Of a stretch of DNA of 52,921 nucleotides, positions 1 through 11,230 are shown one piece after another. How positions within the stretch are numbered: the first letter of the stretch is position 1; every line of letters starts with the position of its first letter. A program made the translations under genes and the position numbers. The DNA is taken from the NCBI GenBank assembly GCA_051453625.1, contig JBOZIK010000001.1:87642475-87695395 (forward strand), given 5' to 3'. Under the pieces are notes generated by a model. It made no database searches and had not been told where the DNA came from. It saw nothing but the letters and a program-made list of their open reading frames with translations. The stretch is from Welwitschia mirabilis (Eukaryota; Gnetophyta; Gnetopsida; Welwitschiales).

Positions 1-333
1 GTAATGTAAATCTACTACTAACTAAGATCAACCTTAATAATGGTTGCCCTTATGATCTAGATAAATCATACAGTTGTTACAATAAACTATGATCAATGTA
101 AACCATAACAGACATTCATATAATTAGAATGAAAAGTGAAATTGTATGAATTCAAATAGTATTCAAGAATGTTACATCCACTTACAAATAGAATAACAGC
201 ACCTCAATGGAAGAGACTTAGCCTAACACTAAGAAGACTCCTTTTTATAGCTCTATATGGACCTCTTATGCTTTAATCCTCCATCAAAAGTATTAGGTAT
301 AAATGGTGGACTAGAAATAAAGTAGGAAAAGGG

Positions 334-341
334 TATTTATA
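334..341 (-). promoter_or_regulatory. TATA box of LTR A2
   Basis: TATAAATA on the minus strand, at the same place as in LTRs A, C and C'. The nearest quasi-palindrome begins 120 bp upstream of it in transcription terms. Predicted from motif and conservation only. Confidence 0.55.
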
Positions 342-460
342 GTATTGCATTTGAAGTTCTAAAAGCAAAATCCTAAGGGTGGGAAACAAAACCCTAATAA
401 ACCACATGGGTCACTTGATCCCATTTACAAAGAAATTTCTTCTAAACATGTAAAACTAGC

Positions 461-604
461 TATCGTCCTGCCTATCGTTAGGATGACATAGCGGATATCA
501 CTATGTGCCACCTGTCTCCATGATCCACTATTATCACTGCATCTTTTATCCATTTTAGTAGTGTCTTTATCCTACCTATTGTGGAGATGGAATAGGGGAT
601 GATG
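461..604. repeat. two GTCGTC/GACGAC quasi-palindromes in U3 of LTR A2
   Basis: Units at 461-499 and 563-604 each follow the plan outer GTCGTCC-like, inner GTCGTC-like, inner GACGAC-like, outer GGACGAC-like, within about 40 nt. CpGs are partly replaced by TG or CA. The same units occur in LTRs A, B, C and C'. Confidence 0.6.
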
Positions 605-841
605 ATCTTTCTTTTCTTCAATCTTAAAGCTAATTCATTCTTTTGCATCACAAAGTCCTTCTTCCAAATATGCAGTGTCAGAATAGGCCTGAGAAACTGC
701 CAAAAATGCTAAGGATCTAATGTTTTACTGATCATCCTGTTAAATCTTTATAGTCATCAGTATTGCATCAAAACTTGTGTGAATGTCCTACAAAAGTACT
801 CAAAATACACCATCAAATTTCTATAAATTGACATCATAACA

Positions 842-858
842 TATCCCTCTACTTAGCC
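842..858 (-). other. polypurine tract of A2
   Basis: On the minus strand the last bases before the LTR read GGCTAAGTAGAGGGATA, purine-rich. The better kept copy next to LTR B (38509-38525) reads GGCTAAGTGGGGGATTA. This fixes the 3' LTR side and hence minus-strand orientation. Confidence 0.7.
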
Positions 859-2889
859 TTATCAGTCCCTGACAAAGTAAATGATCAACTAGATTGCGAG
901 CTAATTTGACTAAGATAAAATAGTTCTTAAAAGAATTTAAATTAAGTTCCATTAAATCATGTAAGAAAATGATATCATCAAGAGGTAATTAATACAAATG
1001 CTAAATAATTTTCCTAAGACCCTTGCTTAAGCATGTTATTGTAAAATAAATGAATGCTATACACATATAAAAATCATAAAAATATAACTTTAATGGCCCA
1101 TGAAATGAAACTATGAATGCATATTACAGAAACAATGATAATGGACTATTGTGACAGGATTAAGTAGTGTTATCTTTCAAAAAATAATGTCTTCAAATTC
1201 ATTAGTATCATCAAATAGGCAAAGGAAAAGAGTAGATATAACACATTTTAGATGATAGGAAAACATGGCTATGGAAAAACTTGTAAGTGTGCTATTAGAT
1301 CCTACAAGATAAAGTTCATGAATTATCCAAAAATTTATTCAAATAACATGAAAAACTCATCCAAATAACCCATCATAAAGTTAGATTATGAAAGATTAGA
1401 AATTAAAAAATTTGTGATAATAAGTATAGATTAATGCTAAAAAAGGTATCCTATCCTCCACCCATTAGAGAAGTAAGACATCCCAAATTACACTAAGAAT
1501 ATAGAAGAAGTGTCATTCCATCTATTATTGGGATGATAAGAATGAGACAATAGTCATTAAATCAGCTGTTTAGAGAGGAAGGTAAAACTAGAAAAATCTA
1601 GAAAATTAAAAATTCAGAAAAACAACAAAAAGAGGATAGAAAATAGGGAAAACATGAAGAAACATTTTAGAAATCAACCTCAAGATGAAGAAGGAAAAAG
1701 TAATAGTAGAAGAAAATGCACTAAATAGGAAGAAACAATGCCTAAAGACTCCTGAAATATGCCTGAACACATGAAAAACTGGAATTCATCAAATCCTACA
1801 AACTTGTCAGAAAGAAAAAAATAATCCTCTCGAAAAAAAATTATGGATAAAAAACAAGGAACTAAAAAATGATCAGATCCATAATATGATGCTAAAAGAG
1901 TATAAAGAATGACTTTAAAAATATAAAAAATAACTAAATAAAATAAAAATAAAAATGAACAACTAGGAATATGAAGAAGATTGCTTGCTTATCTTAAATG
2001 CTAACCTAACAAATTACTTGAGCAAAAATCATAAAATCATTTGATAATGATGTATGACATAATGTAAAATTCATAAAGTTCCACTTGAATAGGAAATGAT
2101 TATGATGATGTCGATTATGCTAATATTATCAAACAATGAGTGACAAGATAAAAAGTTTTTTTAGAACAAAAAATTACAAGATCCCATATTAAAACAATCA
2201 TTATAATTCATAAAGTAGAGTGATCATGTGAAAGTACTATAAATAAATAAAGAAAAATAAGTCTTAAAAACAAGCAATGCCTCTGATGACACTAAGAACA
2301 CCACTGGCCTCTTAGCCTCGAAATGTAATTTATTTTTCAATGATGAAGGAATACAACCACTATTAGAGGAGTAAGGACCTACATATCATGGCTAACTGAC
2401 CCCCTAGTGTAGTTTCCATAGCTACCATATTACACTATCAAAGGCCCCTCTTGGGAATATTTGCCTCAGTGTACTTATGATAGGACATCATGATTACCAT
2501 ATTTTAAATATATAACATAAAAGAGAATGGTTTTTCTCTTCTTCTTTTCTCTTCTTCTTCTTCTTCTTCTTCTTTTTTTCCTTTTTTTTTTTTTGAATAT
2601 CATTCCACATGAACTAGTACTTGTAAGGATAAAAGTAAAGGAATGAGATGAGTAACAAAGTAAGATTATGCAAAAACAACTAATTTACTCAAATCATTAA
2701 AAGAGAACAAAAGAACTAAGGCATCTTCCTTCTAAAATGAATTTCATAGATATACTAATGTCTAAAAATTAGATAAATCCAATTTTATCATTAAAAATGC
2801 CCAAGTAAAATATTACTAATATTGAAAACTTTATAAGTAAATACATATGTCAAGTTAAAGATATTCAAGTGATAACATGATTTTTACTT
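859..2889 (-). other. non-coding 3' internal region of A2
   Basis: About 2 kb between the polypurine tract and the end of pol. It has no coding sequence I can support. It aligns nearly colinearly with 3675-5669 in A1 at roughly 85-90 percent by eye. It contains a GTCATTCC-type quasi-palindrome at 1511-1553 and a long pyrimidine tract (2531-2594). A long non-coding stretch between pol and the 3' LTR is known in Athila/Tat elements. Confidence 0.6.
2531..2594 (+). repeat. 64-nt pure pyrimidine (TTC-rich) tract
   Basis: Uninterrupted C/T run with TTC trinucleotide repeats followed by a T run. The matching place in A1 (about 5347-5375) has a shorter, interrupted version, so the tract expanded after the copies diverged. 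Confidence 0.9.
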
Positions 2890-3306
2890 AAGGAATGAGT
2901 TAAGAAAGAATTTATACAATAGCAAAAGGAAGCTTCTCCTCATAAAGAGGGGCTTTCAAAATAAGTTCTTCTATTATGTTCAAGGTTTCATTAGGAGATA
3001 ACTCATAAAGTTTTAACCTTTATCCATTAATCTTTTGGATTTCTCTAGTGTTTAAATCAGAGATTTTAACTGAGCCATTTAAGTGTACTTTTCTATAAGA
3101 TAAGGACCTAACTATTTAGAATTTAACTTGTTATGTAAAATATGTCCTCTAGTGTTATAGAAAAGAATAAGTTAACCAAGTTCAAACTATTTATGAATAA
3201 TCTTCTTATCATGTCTAAACTTAGCTTAAGTTTTATGAATGAGTTGACTATGTAAGGCATGAATACATTTTTCATCTAAATGGTCAAGTTTAATATTTTC
3301 ATTCAA
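2890..3306 (-). pseudogene. A2 pol C-terminus (integrase GPY/F-like module), broken
   Basis: Read on the minus strand, about 3120-3010 gives a segment resembling the integrase C-terminal GPY/F module of plant gypsy pol (a run like HLNGSVKISDLN followed by a former INGQRLKLYEL stretch whose Gln codon is now TAA). It continues to about 2890, where the frame ends. The upstream part is lost in the gap at 3307. The same segment in A1 lies near 5900-5670. Family knowledge: this module follows the DDE core. Inference: end of pol of a gypsy element. The remains cannot encode a working protein. Confidence 0.55.
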
Positions 3307-3406
3307 NNNNNNNNNNNNNNNNNNNNNNNNNNNNNNNNNNNNNNNNNNNNNNNNNNNNNNNNNNNNNNNNNNNNNNNNNNNNNNNNNNNNNNNNNNNNNN
3401 NNNNNN
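3307..3406. other. assembly gap (100 N)
   Basis: Exactly 100 N, the usual placeholder for a gap of unknown size. The left flank ends in A2 pol. The right flank restarts inside an LTR of a similar copy, so the sequence steps back about 2.7 kb in element coordinates. Confidence 0.99.
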
Positions 3407-3657
3407 CATATGGGATGATGGTCTTTCTTTTCTCCAATATCAAAGGTAAATCAGTCTTTTGCATAATGAAGTCTTTCTTTCAAATATGCAGTTTTAGAAT
3501 AGGCCTTTGAAACTACCAAAAATGCTAAGGATCACATGTTTTATTGATCATCTTGTCAGATCTTCATAGTTATTAATATTTCATCAAAACCTATGTGAAT
3601 ATCCTACAAAATTACACAAAATACACCATCAAATTCCTATAAATTAGAATTATAACA
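3407..3657 (-). mobile_element. partial 3' LTR of A1
   Basis: Matches the last 250 bp of LTRs A2 and A (plus-strand view), ending in TAACA at 3657. The rest is missing at the gap. Confidence 0.8.
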
Positions 3658-3674
3658 TAGTCTCCTACTTAGCC
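3658..3674 (-). other. polypurine tract of A1
   Basis: The minus strand reads GGCTAAGTAGGAGACTA directly before the LTR, homologous to the tracts at 842-858 and 38509-38525. Confidence 0.65.
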
Positions 3675-5669
3675 TTATTAGTCCTTGATAAAGTAAATGA
3701 TCAATTAGATTATGAGCCAATTTAACTAAGATAAAACAATGCTGAAAAGATGTACATTGAGTTCCATTAAATCATGTAAGAAAATTATATCATCAACAGG
3801 TAACTGATACAAATGTAAAGAATTTTCCTAAGCCCCCTACTTAAGCATGTCACCATAAAATAAATGAATTATATACACACATAAAAATCATAAAAATGTA
3901 ACTTTGATAGGTCATGAAATGAAACTATGTATGCATATTACAGAAATAGTGATAATAGACTATTATGACAGGCTTAAGTGTTACTATCTTCCAAAAAATG
4001 ATGTATTTAAATTCATTAGTATCATCAAAAAGTCAAAGGATAAGAATAGATATAGCATGTTTTATATGATCTAAAAACATGGCTATGAAAAAACTCGTGA
4101 GTGTGCTGCTGGATCCTACAAGATAAAGTTCGTGATTTCTAAAAAATTTATTCAAATAACATGAAAAACTCATCCAAATAATCCATCATAAAGTTAGATC
4201 ATGAAAGCTTAAAAATTCAAAAATTTATGCTGATAAGTATAAAATAACACCTAGTCCTACCTTCTCTCGTCCTCATAGGAGAAGCGAGACATCCAGAATT
4301 TCACCAGAAATATAGGAGGAATGTCATCCCTTCTATTGTTAAGACAATAGGCGAGGGACAACATTCATTAAATAAGCTATTTGGAGAGGAATGTGAAATC
4401 AGAAAAATCCAAAAAATCAAAAAATATAGAAAAATAATATAGAGAAAACAGAAAACAGAGAAAAGGTGAAGAAATAGCCTGAAGAGCAATCTCATAAAGG
4501 AAAAGGGAAAGGTAACAGTAGAATAAAATGCACTAAATAAATAGAAACAATGTTTAAAGACTTTTTGAATATGCCCAAACTCATAGAAAACTAGAACTCA
4601 TTAGATCATGGAAACCTATCAGAAAGAAAATAATAATCCTTTAGAAAAAATTATGGAGAAATAACAAGGAACTAGAAAATGATTAGATCCATAATATAAT
4701 ACTGAAAAGATATGAAGAATAACTTTGAAAATCCAATAAAACAACTAAAGAAGAATAGAAATGAAAATGAATAACTAGGAACATGAAGAAGATTACTTTC
4801 TTACCATAAATGCTAACCTAATAGATTCCCTTAGTAATAATCATAAAATCACCTTCATAATGATGCATGACACAATGTAAAAATTCATAAAGTTCCACTC
4901 AAATAGGTAATGATTATGATGATGTCAAGTATGCTAATGTTATCAAATAATGAATGATAAGATAAAAAAACTATTTTAAAATAGGAACTTATAAGCTACC
5001 ATATCAAAATAATCACTATAATTCAGGAAATAGAGTGATCATGTGGAAGTACTAGAATTAAATAAAGAAAAATAAGTCTAGAAAACAAGTAATACCTCTG
5101 ATGATACCAGAGATATCACTGATCTTATAACCTCAAAATGCAATTTATTTTTCCATGATGAGGGAAGTGCAATTACTATCAGAGGAGTAAGGACCCATAC
5201 AGCATGTCCAACTGACCCCCTAGTGGAGTTTCCATAGCTACTGTATCACACTGCTAAAGGCCCCTCTCGGGAATATTTTTCCTAGTGCATTTGCGGTAGG
5301 ACATCATGATTATCATGTTTTAGAGATATAACATGAAAGAGCATGGTTTTTATTCTTCTTCTTCCTTTTTTTCCCTTAATCATTCTACATGACCAAGTAC
5401 TTATAAGGATAAAAGTGAAGGAATGAGATGAGTAATAAAGTAAGAACATGTAAAAACAACCAATTTACTTACATCATTGAAAGAGAATAAAAGAACCAAG
5501 GAATATTCCTTCTGAAAGAAATTTTATAGACATATGAATGTTTGAAAATGGGATTAATTCAATCTTATCATTAAAAATGCCCAAGTAAAATATTAATAAT
5601 CATGGAAAATTTATAAGTAAATACATATGTCAAGTTAAAGATATTCAAGTAATAACATGATGTTTACCT
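3675..5669 (-). other. non-coding 3' internal region of A1
   Basis: Counterpart of 859-2889. No coding sequence supported. It includes a nested hairpin at 4322-4363 (CTATTG at 4333-4338 pairs with CAATAG at 4345-4350, inside a TGTCATCCC / GGGACAACA outer pair) and a pyrimidine tract near 5347-5375. Confidence 0.6.
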
Positions 5670-6720
5670 AAGAAATGAGTTAAAAAAGAATTTAGATAAT
5701 GGCAAAAGAAAGGTTCTCCTCATGAAGAGGGGCTTCCAAAATAAGAACTTCTATCATGTTTAAGGTTTTATTACGAGATGACTCATAAAGTTTTAACCTT
5801 TGTCCATTAACCTTTTAGATTCATCTAGTGTTTAGATCAGATATTTCAACTGAGCCATTTGAGTGTACTTTTTTTATACTATAAGGACCTACTCATTTAG
5901 AAGTTAACTTATTTTGTAAAAGGTGTACTTAGGTGTTATACAAAAGGACAAGTTGACTAGGTTGAAACTGTTTATGAATAATCTTTTTATAATGTCTAAA
6001 CTTGGCTTGAGTTTTATGAATGAGTTAATGATGTAAGGCATGAGTATGTTTTTCATCTAAATGGTCAAGTTGGGCTAGTTGAATTTTAATATTTTCATTC
6101 AAGTCAACAAGATTAAGTTGATAGGTGTATAGATAAGAATTATAGCAAACATCAACTGATAATACACACACTTTACTGTACATAAGATCATAGGCTAAGA
6201 AACCTAGAGAGTTATGCCAAGTAGTACGGTAAGCTTAAAGAATATCATTAAGTTTAGAGGACCAAGTTTTCTTATTGACTGAGACTAATTTTTAAAGAAT
6301 TTTTTCATTTCTTTATTTGCATTTTCAGCTTAACCATTGGTTTGAAGATGATAGGCATACGCAATTCTATGTTCAACACCAATGGATAAGAGAATTTTTT
6401 AAAAGAGGTGATTAATGAAATGAGTTTTTTGATCCCTAATGATAATTTGTGGAAAACCAAATCATTGAAAAATATGAATTTAAACAAAGTTTCAAATAGT
6501 TTGAGCATCATTTTTAGTAGTAGGAATAGCTTCAACCCACTTAGTAACATAATCCATAGATACACAGATATAGTTTTTCTCATGGTAATGTGGTGTAACT
6601 AGGCCTACAAAGTTAATTCCCCAATAATCGAAAGGTTCACATTCAAGTATGGGTTTGAGGAGCATACCAAGGAGCAGGATGAGAAGATAAGATACCATAC
6701 AGTTGTTTAATTACAAAGAT
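5670..6720 (-). pseudogene. A1 integrase relic with the N-terminal zinc domain missing
   Basis: The minus strand near 6698-6492 reads a gypsy integrase core start: a CEPFDYWGINF segment, then YVTKWVEAI. The family has Asp in the WGIDF catalytic motif; here it is Asn. Near 6430 a RDQKTHF segment keeps the second Asp, and near 6335 a TNG-stop-AEN segment keeps the Glu. Directly upstream, the post-RNase H PWYA motif runs almost straight into the core. The HHCC zinc domain expected in between is absent, which suggests an internal deletion near 6660. Frames shift at least once and a GPY/F-like end follows to about 5670. Family role: joining of cDNA ends to host DNA in the nucleus. This copy is dead. 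Confidence 0.8.
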
Positions 6721-7260
6721 TTGCTCATCAAGAAAAGACTCATTAATGGGAGTTTCACCATGGGAGCTAGAAAGTCAAGAAAGATGATCAGTAATATTGT
6801 TATGTTTGCCAGACTTATCAATGATGTTAAGATTAAATTCTTGCATTAAAAGGATCCACCTAATAAATTTGGTACTTGAATCTTTTTTAATCATGAGATA
6901 GTAGATGGATGCTTTGTCTGTGTAAACATTGATATGAAAACCAAGAAGATAATGTTAAAGATAATTTAAGAAAAAGATAATAGCAAGCATTTTTCTCTCA
7001 GTGGTGGTATAGTTGGATTGGGTACTTAATAAAGTTTTACTAAGATAATATATGACTTTGAAACCATTTTCATATTTTTAGCCAAAAACCCCTTCTACAG
7101 TAATGTTGCTTACATCACACATAATTTCAGTCTTTATTCCAATCAAGACCTATGACAATAGTTTTAGTAGAGATGTTTTCATTTAAGGTTTTGAATGCAA
7201 GTTTATATGAATCATTCTAATTTAATTTAACATCCTTTTCAAGTAATAAGTAAAGAGGTT
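6721..7260 (-). pseudogene. A1 RNase H relic
   Basis: The minus strand around 6970-6790 reads as the C-terminal half of a gypsy RNase H: HYLLGFHINVYTDKASIYYL, then a FIRWILLMQEFNLNI segment and a KHNNITDHLS stretch. These match the usual SYLLGSKV-YTDHAAL, RWILLLQEFDLEI and ADHLSRL blocks. The Asp in the YTD motif is retained. The N-terminal half (about 7250-7000) is much more eroded. It follows RT and precedes integrase, as expected for Ty3/gypsy. In the intact family it degrades the RNA strand of the cDNA hybrid. Confidence 0.75.
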
Positions 7261-8110
7261 TTTAAGTTTTAGCATAATCATGAATGAATCATTAATAAAA
7301 ACCAACATGTCCAAGGAAATATATAATTTATTTGAAACTAGTTAGAGGCTTAATATTTTTAATGATATCTACTTTTGTAAGGTTCATCTTAATCCCTTAT
7401 TTTGAAATGTAATGACCTAAAACAATTCCATGTTGAACAAGGAGAAAACTCTTTTTCCAACTCAAGTGTAAATCACTTTTAGTACATTGATCTAAGAATT
7501 TTCTAATCTCATTATAGTCTGTTCAAAAGTATCATCAAAGATGGAGAAGTCATTCCTAAAAATTTCAATAGAGCCTTCTATCATATCAAAAAAAATTCTC
7601 ATCATGGCTCGTTGAAAGGTTTTATGGGCATTGCGAAGTCCAAAGGGCATTCGTTTAAAATAAAAGATTTCAAAGAGAAAGGTAAAAATAGTTTTATCTT
7701 GGTCTTCACTTGCTATACGAATCTAATTATATCCACTATACCCATAAATAAAATAATAGTAGGCATAACCTTGGATTCTATCAAAAACTTGATCAAAAAA
7801 GGGTAAAGAGAAATGATCTTTTTAGTGACCTCATTAAGTTTTCTAAAATTGATACACATTCTCCATTTCCAATCTTTCTTTAGAACTATTATTAAAGGAT
7901 TAATCCACTCACTATCAGATATGGCATATATAATTCTAGCATTCATAATTTAATTATTTCATCTTTAACAATTTGTTTACAGTCTAGATTTAGTCTTCTT
8001 TGGGGTTACCTAACATGTTTATCATTATCTTTAGGGTAGATTTTATGTTAAACTATGGAAATAGAAATGGCATATAAGTCTTTATGTGTCCAAGCAAAGG
8101 CATTTTTCTT
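7261..8110 (-). pseudogene. A1 reverse transcriptase relic
   Basis: The minus strand from about 7946 to 7500 carries gypsy RT landmarks: an IIYAISDSEW segment, then WRMCINFRKLN (family WRVCIDYRKLN), a degraded FLDGYSGY region near 7745, RMPFGLRNAHKTFQRAMM near 7640-7590, and the active-site region near 7550. There the family FMDDFS reads FRNDFS, so one catalytic Asp is lost. The longest open stretch is 7713-7946. Several frameshifts and stops separate the blocks. Flanked by protease (higher) and RNase H (lower), it fixes the gypsy order. No function is possible now. Confidence 0.85.
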
Positions 8111-8619
8111 TTAATTTAAGAGTGATACCAAATTGGATTCTTATTGAGGAGTGAAAAAGTCACTAATTATCAAAGGTTTCATTCGATTTTCAAAAATAAA
8201 AATGTATTTTAATCCTTGGGATAATTTCTTAAGTTCATGGGTGGCATGTTGAACTATCATTTCATCTATCATGGGGATGATAAATGTGGGATGACATTCT
8301 TCAAAAACGTTTTCTATTTAGTGAAGATGTTAAGCTTCTTTCCATTCTATGTGTTTTTCATTTTCAGACTCAAGACAGTTTGTCTTAGTGGGGTTATCAT
8401 ACAAAGTTGGTTTATGTAGCATGATTAATCTCTCTTCTATTAGTTGATGTTATAAAAATAAGGTTTGTTTCAATTAATCTTCAAATTTAAACTTAGTTTC
8501 TATGTTGTTTTCAGTAGCATCAAAGACTCTAATGGTATTTTATTTATTGTCAAAATGGTATCTCATAATCCCAGATTGTTTATTAATGATATAATAAACA
8601 GTTGTATAAAAGGATCTTC
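8111..8619 (-). other. protease-RT linker of A1
   Basis: Between recognisable protease and RT blocks. AT-rich remnants of pol with many stops; no motif I can name. Confidence 0.4.
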
Positions 8620-8940
8620 ATAAAGATAGTGGATATCCTCCATCATGTTTTATCTCAATTATGACAACATCAATGGATAAAAATCTTTCTAAATTTAGAT
8701 AAATAGGTCTTTGATAATTCCTAATGGTTTCTTGATTCAAAGACCACCTAATTCCAAGATGATAGGTGTAGGTTCAACTTTGCTTTCTAACCTAATTCTT
8801 TTACATGTGTAAAAAAACATGATGTTTATACTTGTTCTTATTTTAATAAAAACTTTTTAAATTATTTTATTTCCTTCTAAGGTAACACTTATAGTTGTAG
8901 CCCTAGGGTTTTTGAATTTAGGACAATTTTACATGATTAA
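8620..8940 (-). pseudogene. A1 aspartic protease relic
   Basis: The minus strand near 8935-8790 reads NPRATTISVTLEG, then after one stop an INIMFFTHVKELG segment. This corresponds to the plant gypsy protease pattern of a PTI-CTIG strand followed by LLDLGASINIMPY-VYKELG. The catalytic D-L-G-A block is replaced by a K-I-R-T-like reading, so the active-site Asp is not visible. Downstream blocks (about 8760-8620) recall the VDVVVI and LGRPF region in shifted frames. In living relatives it cleaves the gag-pol polyprotein. Confidence 0.6.
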
Positions 8941-9880
8941 GTTGGAAAGAGATTGGGCAAGAAATCTTTGCTAGGAATGATACATTTTTACTTTCCTTTT
9001 ACTAAATCTCTCCATAAATTAGAATATTTTAGATTTTTTTGCAAATGTTTTTAAAAGTATAGGTTGATGTTGACTTCTGCATCAAAGCTTTTAGGTGTTT
9101 ATCAAAGGTAGGATTTGTGTTCAATCTATTAAGCCAAGGGATGAATGGTTTCTTTTCTTTATTTTCCTTTGAATTATTTTTAGTGAAGTCCTTAGTAGGT
9201 GATGTGGATGGAAGGCTATAAGAATCTAAAATTTCCAAATAATATTCCTCATTTATTTCATTATTTTTTTTAGAAATTTAAACCTCATAGGTAGGAGGTG
9301 TTGTATCATTTCCACTTTTTGTTACTATTTTTAAATCTTTTCTAACTTCATTTTGGTTAGGCATTGACTGAGATGTAAGAGATCTTTGTGATCTTTGGTT
9401 AAAAAGCATTGTTTTTTAAAGCACATTTACTAGGTTCTAAATGTTGCTATTAGTTTTCTCCTACACTTTTCTCTTCTCTTCTATGAATTCTCTAAGGGGA
9501 TCATTCAGACTTTGTTTAAAATTAGGTTGAAAGTTGAAATTATTGAATCTATTTTCAAATGGTTTCCATTGAGACTGTTCACCTAATCTCTATTGGAATT
9601 ATGGCTGGTTTTTAAAGTTAGGTACTCTTTGGTTGAAAGTACATACTTCCTTAAATATATTTTCCTTACAGGTTGGTATCAAAGGGTATTATTTTGTTGG
9701 ATGAGAGTCATATTCACAAATTTCACAACTTAAATCTGAGATTTCATTTTTTACTACTTGTGCATCAACTATTATTTACATATACTTCTCCAAGGTAGTA
9801 GTAAAATATTTCATTAGGTTAATTAAGTCCTTCCTTTCTTCTTCCTTTTGATGTTTCACTTCTTTTAAATCTTTTAGAAT
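8941..9880 (-). pseudogene. A1 gag C-terminus
   Basis: Lys/Asn/Gln-rich remains between the gag core and protease. The stretch 9238-9029 is open on the minus strand and includes a FIPWLNRLN...FDKHLKAL segment, which in Athila/Tat elements precedes the protease. Near 9330 an LKIVTKSGND segment is comparable to the usual AITLRSGK block. Near 9600-9500 the reading is Gln/Asn/Phe-rich. All in broken frames. Confidence 0.5.
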
Positions 9881-10850
9881 CTATTCTATAATGTGATTTC
9901 TTTAGTGGGTTTAGGCCAAGTTTGACTTATTTCTAACAAATTCTCTAGCACACTCCATACATCATCTAGGCTTAAATGCAATAAGTTTCCTTCACAAGAA
10001 AAATCTATAAGTTGTTTTATTAGAGCATTCAATCCACTGTAAAAATAATCTACTAGATCTTCTTTATGAAATTCATTAATAGGCTTAGAATGGCTAGTGA
10101 TTGTAAAACATTCATAGGCTATTGCATAATTCTCATGAGTTTGTTGTTGAAAGTTGGTTACTTCTTTTCTCCTCTTCCTTATGGAATTCTCACTCAAAAA
10201 ACTTTTACTAAACACTTCTTACACTTGACTAAAATATTTAAGACTTTTATATGGAATATTTTTAAGCCCAAACTTTTCTCTTCCTATAAGTATGATGGGA
10301 AAAATAATCACATAAGTATAGTCACTAATACATTTCTTCCAATTTCTCGAGGTAAGCACAAGTTGTTCAATATCAGCTAAATGTTAAAAAGGATCTTCCT
10401 ATGGTTACCCTAAATAATTTAAATAAGAATTTAAATTTCTTAATTCTACATCATCTCCAAGGGGTAAATCAAAAGGATTTTGAATTTTACATTTTGTATA
10501 TGCAATTAAATCCCTAAAAGTAATATTCACATTCTAGGAAGAAGTTTCTATTATGATTAGAGTATTAAATGAAGCAACTTACTTTTGTTTTTACAATGCT
10601 TTTGATATGTTCAACATATTTAAAGAAATAATAAAATCTACTTCTACACTACAATTTTATTTTGTAAAATATGATTTTAAAACAATAAAAAAAGAAAAAT
10701 CTTCTCCTTCAAGTCTAGGAATTTGCATACTTGGGGTGTGTGTACTTGGATCTAGCTTGAAGATGAATAATACTTCTCTAATATTCTCTTCAATCAAGTT
10801 TTATTCTCTCTAATATTTTATCTTCTTACTAGAATTCATCATATCCTTTC
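9881..10850 (-). pseudogene. A1 gag core (Retrotrans_gag-like) and N-terminus
   Basis: The minus strand 10215-9886 is an open 109-codon stretch. Its blocks match the Retrotrans_gag domain: an arginine-containing start (SIRKRRKEVTNF), an ENYAIAYECF segment (family E-FYEAWERF), then LVDYFYSGLNALIKQLID (family LVSYFYDGL...K-LL-) and LSLDDVWSVLENLLEIS (family P-EA---LD--AE-S). It forms the virus-like particle shell in living elements. N-terminal gag to about 10850 is eroded. Its place between leader and protease fits. Confidence is high for the domain; exact ends are unknown. Confidence 0.75.
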
Positions 10851-10879
10851 ATGCTCAAACAACTAATAAAAAGCCAAAA

Positions 10880-11230
10880 TCAAATATAGCATACCATCAT
10901 CCACCTAGTCATGGAGACGATAGAAAGGATGATAATCATAGTAACAAAAATCCAAAATTATAAAGATTCTAACAAAGAAAAAAATAGACTATCATCCATA
11001 CTTTCATGGAAATGATAAGAATAATGTATTTTATTTAATTTGTAAAAAATAAAATATCAAAAAAATGCAAAAAATTTCAAAACTATAGTCCTTCTGGTCG
11101 TGGGGACGATAGAAACAATGACATTTTATCATGAATAAAAATAAACAAAAATTGCAAAAAATGGAAACTAATTTCAAAATTTTAAACTATCATGTTCTAT
11201 GTCATCATGAAAATAGAGAAAATGACAGGA
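10880..11230 (-). repeat. four-copy ~95-104 bp tandem repeat in the A1 leader
   Basis: Four copies of an ACTATCRTCC...GTCRTGG...GACGATAG core, with the central GTC-type module at about 10908, 11003, 11097 and 11201, separated by AAAAT-rich spacers. Copy 1 keeps a perfect outer pair (ATCATCC 10896-10902 with GGATGAT 10927-10933). This is the same module plan as the U3 quasi-palindromes. The array lies between PBS and gag, in the RNA leader. Confidence 0.75.

Larger units (their letters stand above)
1..841 (-). mobile_element. Athila-like gypsy LTR A2 (3' LTR, truncated by window edge)
   Basis: Positions 1-841 match the LTR at 11821-12651 along their whole length and end in the same TAACA/CAACA terminus. 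The LTR reads 5' to 3' on the minus strand, because the polypurine tract lies just beyond 841. About 400 bp of its far end lie outside the window. It contains a TATAAATA box (complement of 334-341) and two GTCGTC-type quasi-palindromes (461-499, 563-604). Seen: homology and termini. Inferred: 3' LTR status, from the adjacent polypurine tract. Confidence 0.85.

Noticed and set aside
3280-3510. Open frame across the gap at 3307-3406
   Set aside because: Over half is N. The flanks are LTR and pol relic in other frames.
6305-6602. Opposing open frames on both strands at 6305-6602
   Set aside because: The plus-strand frame is the shadow of the minus-strand integrase relic.
10880-11230. CRISPR-like regular repeats
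   Set aside because: Repeat units are about 95 bp, degenerate and lie in a plant retrotransposon leader. No spacer structure or cas genes.
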